Shown: positions 19,909-21,373 of the stretch, piece by piece | Numbering within the stretch: the stretch's first letter is position 1 | Layout of the letters: each line of letters opens with the position of its first letter | DNA from: Mesotaenium endlicherianum | Lineage: Eukaryota; Streptophyta; Zygnematophyceae; Zygnematales; Mesotaeniaceae | Direction of reading: 5' to 3' | NCBI GenBank assembly: GCA_009602735.1 | Contig: WELA01004983.1 | Coordinates: 26,905 to 48,277, forward strand | DNA length: 21,373 nucleotides | Translations under genes and position numbers: made by a program | The notes under the pieces: generated by a model | Seen by the model: the letters and a program-made list of their open reading frames with translations, nothing else | Told to the model about the DNA's origin: nothing | Databases searched by the model: none

Positions 19909-20685
19909 CTACTCCTTACATGGGTCAACGTCATCATCCGAGAAGTATACAGGCTCCTCCAAGGTGGCATATGACTCAGTACATAGCACATCCTCTTTAG
20001 GATTCTCAAAAGCGCCTTGCTCTGCTAGAATGTAGGCCTCTATGAACCTACCAGGCACAGGGTCTTTACTTGCAAGCTTCTTGCCTTCCAATAGCCTCAA
20101 GTTGGAGTACACCATGACCAGCTTTTTAGACCTGACTTGTGTTAGACGATTCGCTTCTTATTGTGCACAAAATTATACTCTGACTAATTACGCTCACAAG
20201 AGCTAGCTGATGTGCACAAACCTAAGACCTTCATGGCAAGCTCCTACAACTCTAGAGTGCTAGAACCATACTCATGCCACCATGCTGAACCACTCAGTTC
20301 CATGCAATCATTGTCAGCATCTGGGGCAGAAAAGCTACCTGACTTAGCCTGATACACCCTAAGCTGATCTTTTATGACCTTCCTGTCACCCTTGTGAGGC
20401 ACAAGCCGCTCCAAAATCATATCCAGCCTTAACCTCCTTCACACTGTGTTAGGCATGGTCTTGGTACTGAGGGTGCAAAACATAGCCAGCAGCATGCATA
20501 GGTGAGTGAAAAAAGTCCCACTTATCTTGCACAAGGTCCACGAAGAAGTGCTTCTCCGCTGAGGTAAAGTCCGGAAGCTTCTTGATGAATGTCACATAGT
20601 CACAAAGTTTACACCATACCAGGTGAAAGGGGCAGAGTGCCCTAGTGGAAGCGTAGTGACTCACGAGGAACAAAGCTAGTTGCAA
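19909..20685 (-). pseudogene. hAT transposase C-terminus, decayed
   Basis: Read on the - strand across frames, the order of motifs is that of hAT transposases. DKWDFFHSPMHAAGYVLHP (about 20520-20460) is the conserved catalytic-domain tail. Then come LDMILERLVPHKGDRK, SAWWHEYG (the WW segment), SSCERN (20187-20204) and RSKKLVMVYSNLRLL in the C-terminal dimerisation domain. It ends at a TAG at 19909. Damage: a frameshift and stop near 20445, an in-frame TAG at 20244-20246, a TAG directly after SSCERN (20184-20186) where the family usually has Trp, and a frameshift near 20143. The upstream catalytic and zinc-finger parts are not visible, so the copy is inactive and 5'-truncated or interrupted near 20700-20870. 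Confidence 0.8.
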
Positions 20686-20699
20686 TCATACTCAAGAGT

Positions 20700-21373
20700 G
20701 CAGCGGCATATTGCTAAGAAAGCTTAGGAAAATTACTCAACATTTTGAGTAGCAAGAAGCTGCTCACAAATGATGTAGGATGAAAGGCCTTGTCATTACA
20801 AACCCGTAGAAATTTACAGAAGTGAAAACTAATAAGAAACAAAGAAGTTATGCCTATTTATAATTTTCTGCTTAAGTGCTCCTCTCCAAGAGGAAGCTAC
20901 GGATTTTCCTAAGTGTTTGTCAAATCGTCCCTTCCAGAATATTCGTGAGTAAGCCAGATCAGTCTAATCTGACGTGTCGGGCCGGATTGACGTCCACATA
21001 CATGCATCGACATTACTAGAATATTCTATCTTAGACGCGCTAGGCTAAATCGAAACTTCTAGGTGAATCGACCTAGTCGGCACTCCGCGTCAGCCGAACT
21101 TACGTGAAGGTTCGAGTTCACTCTAACGGGCCAGATCGCTCGACGGTGTCTGTCAATCCGACAATCGCGCTCACCGCGGATTAAGGACAGTCGTCAACTG
21201 ACCTCAAAACTAATTAAACTTCAGAAATCCGTAACTCTCCCAATACTTGACCAAATTTGATGAACTTTATATCAAAATGACCACAAAAATGCACTTCACA
21301 CTACTATACAATCAAAACATACTTTCATGAAACTCAAAAATGCACTTTATAAACCTATGACCTTACATCATCC
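20700..21373. other. Gene-free end of window
   Basis: No coding region was recognised. Composition changes near 20880 from AT-rich to a CGA/TCG-richer segment (20880-21190), then back to AT-rich. This may be a boundary between the hAT relic and another insertion. Two GAATATTC dyads lie at 20937-20944 and 21019-21026. Confidence 0.4.

Noticed and set aside
21104..21121. GTGAAGGTTCGAGTTCAC, resembling a tRNA T-arm
   Set aside because: The loop is 8 bases with no proper 5-bp stem plus TTCRANY arrangement, and no acceptor or anticodon arms are nearby.

Overview
The window looks like nuclear DNA of a green-lineage eukaryote, most likely a non-seed land plant or streptophyte alga. It has spliced genes with canonical GT-AG introns of 0.3 to 2 kb, secreted proteins with a plant-style RKLLQ segment after the signal peptide, long CA/GT, AT and GA/CT microsatellites, and decayed DNA transposons. 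Gene density is low. No bacterial operon, rRNA, tRNA or CRISPR array was seen. The species cannot be named from the sequence.

Region 1 (1-5800, + strand): the 3' part of a glutathione S-transferase-like gene. Four exons (951-993, 1551-1613, 3627-3800, 5322-5636) join in frame and end at a TAG. The thioredoxin-fold N-terminus would lie upstream of the window. The long introns hold microsatellites, a G-run tract and an alternating purine-pyrimidine tract. An 870-bp segment (1958-2827) is repeated as 2829-3698 around a single N at 2828. This is most simply an unmerged contig overlap, so the gene is probably about 871 bp shorter than shown here.

Region 2 (5800-15100): two paralogous two-exon genes on the - strand (8096-8791 and 13435-14269). 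Each predicts a 122-residue secreted protein with six cysteines. They are about 90% identical and lie about 5.5 kb apart in the same orientation. Their promoters share TATA boxes and short conserved blocks, so this is a segmental duplication. I do not recognise the family, and it is the most promising novel item in the window. Between them is non-coding DNA that includes a dense cluster of TGACAG/CTGTCA words (11468-11817).

Region 3 (15100-21373): transposon-rich sequence. It has a degenerate 31-bp tandem repeat and a nest of PIF/Harbinger-like inverted-repeat elements with TTA target duplications (16211-17421). It also has one probable BRCT exon resembling the end of plant DNA ligase IV (about 17802-17950), and a broken hAT transposase C-terminus on the - strand (19909-20685). 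The last 500 bp hold no gene that I can support.
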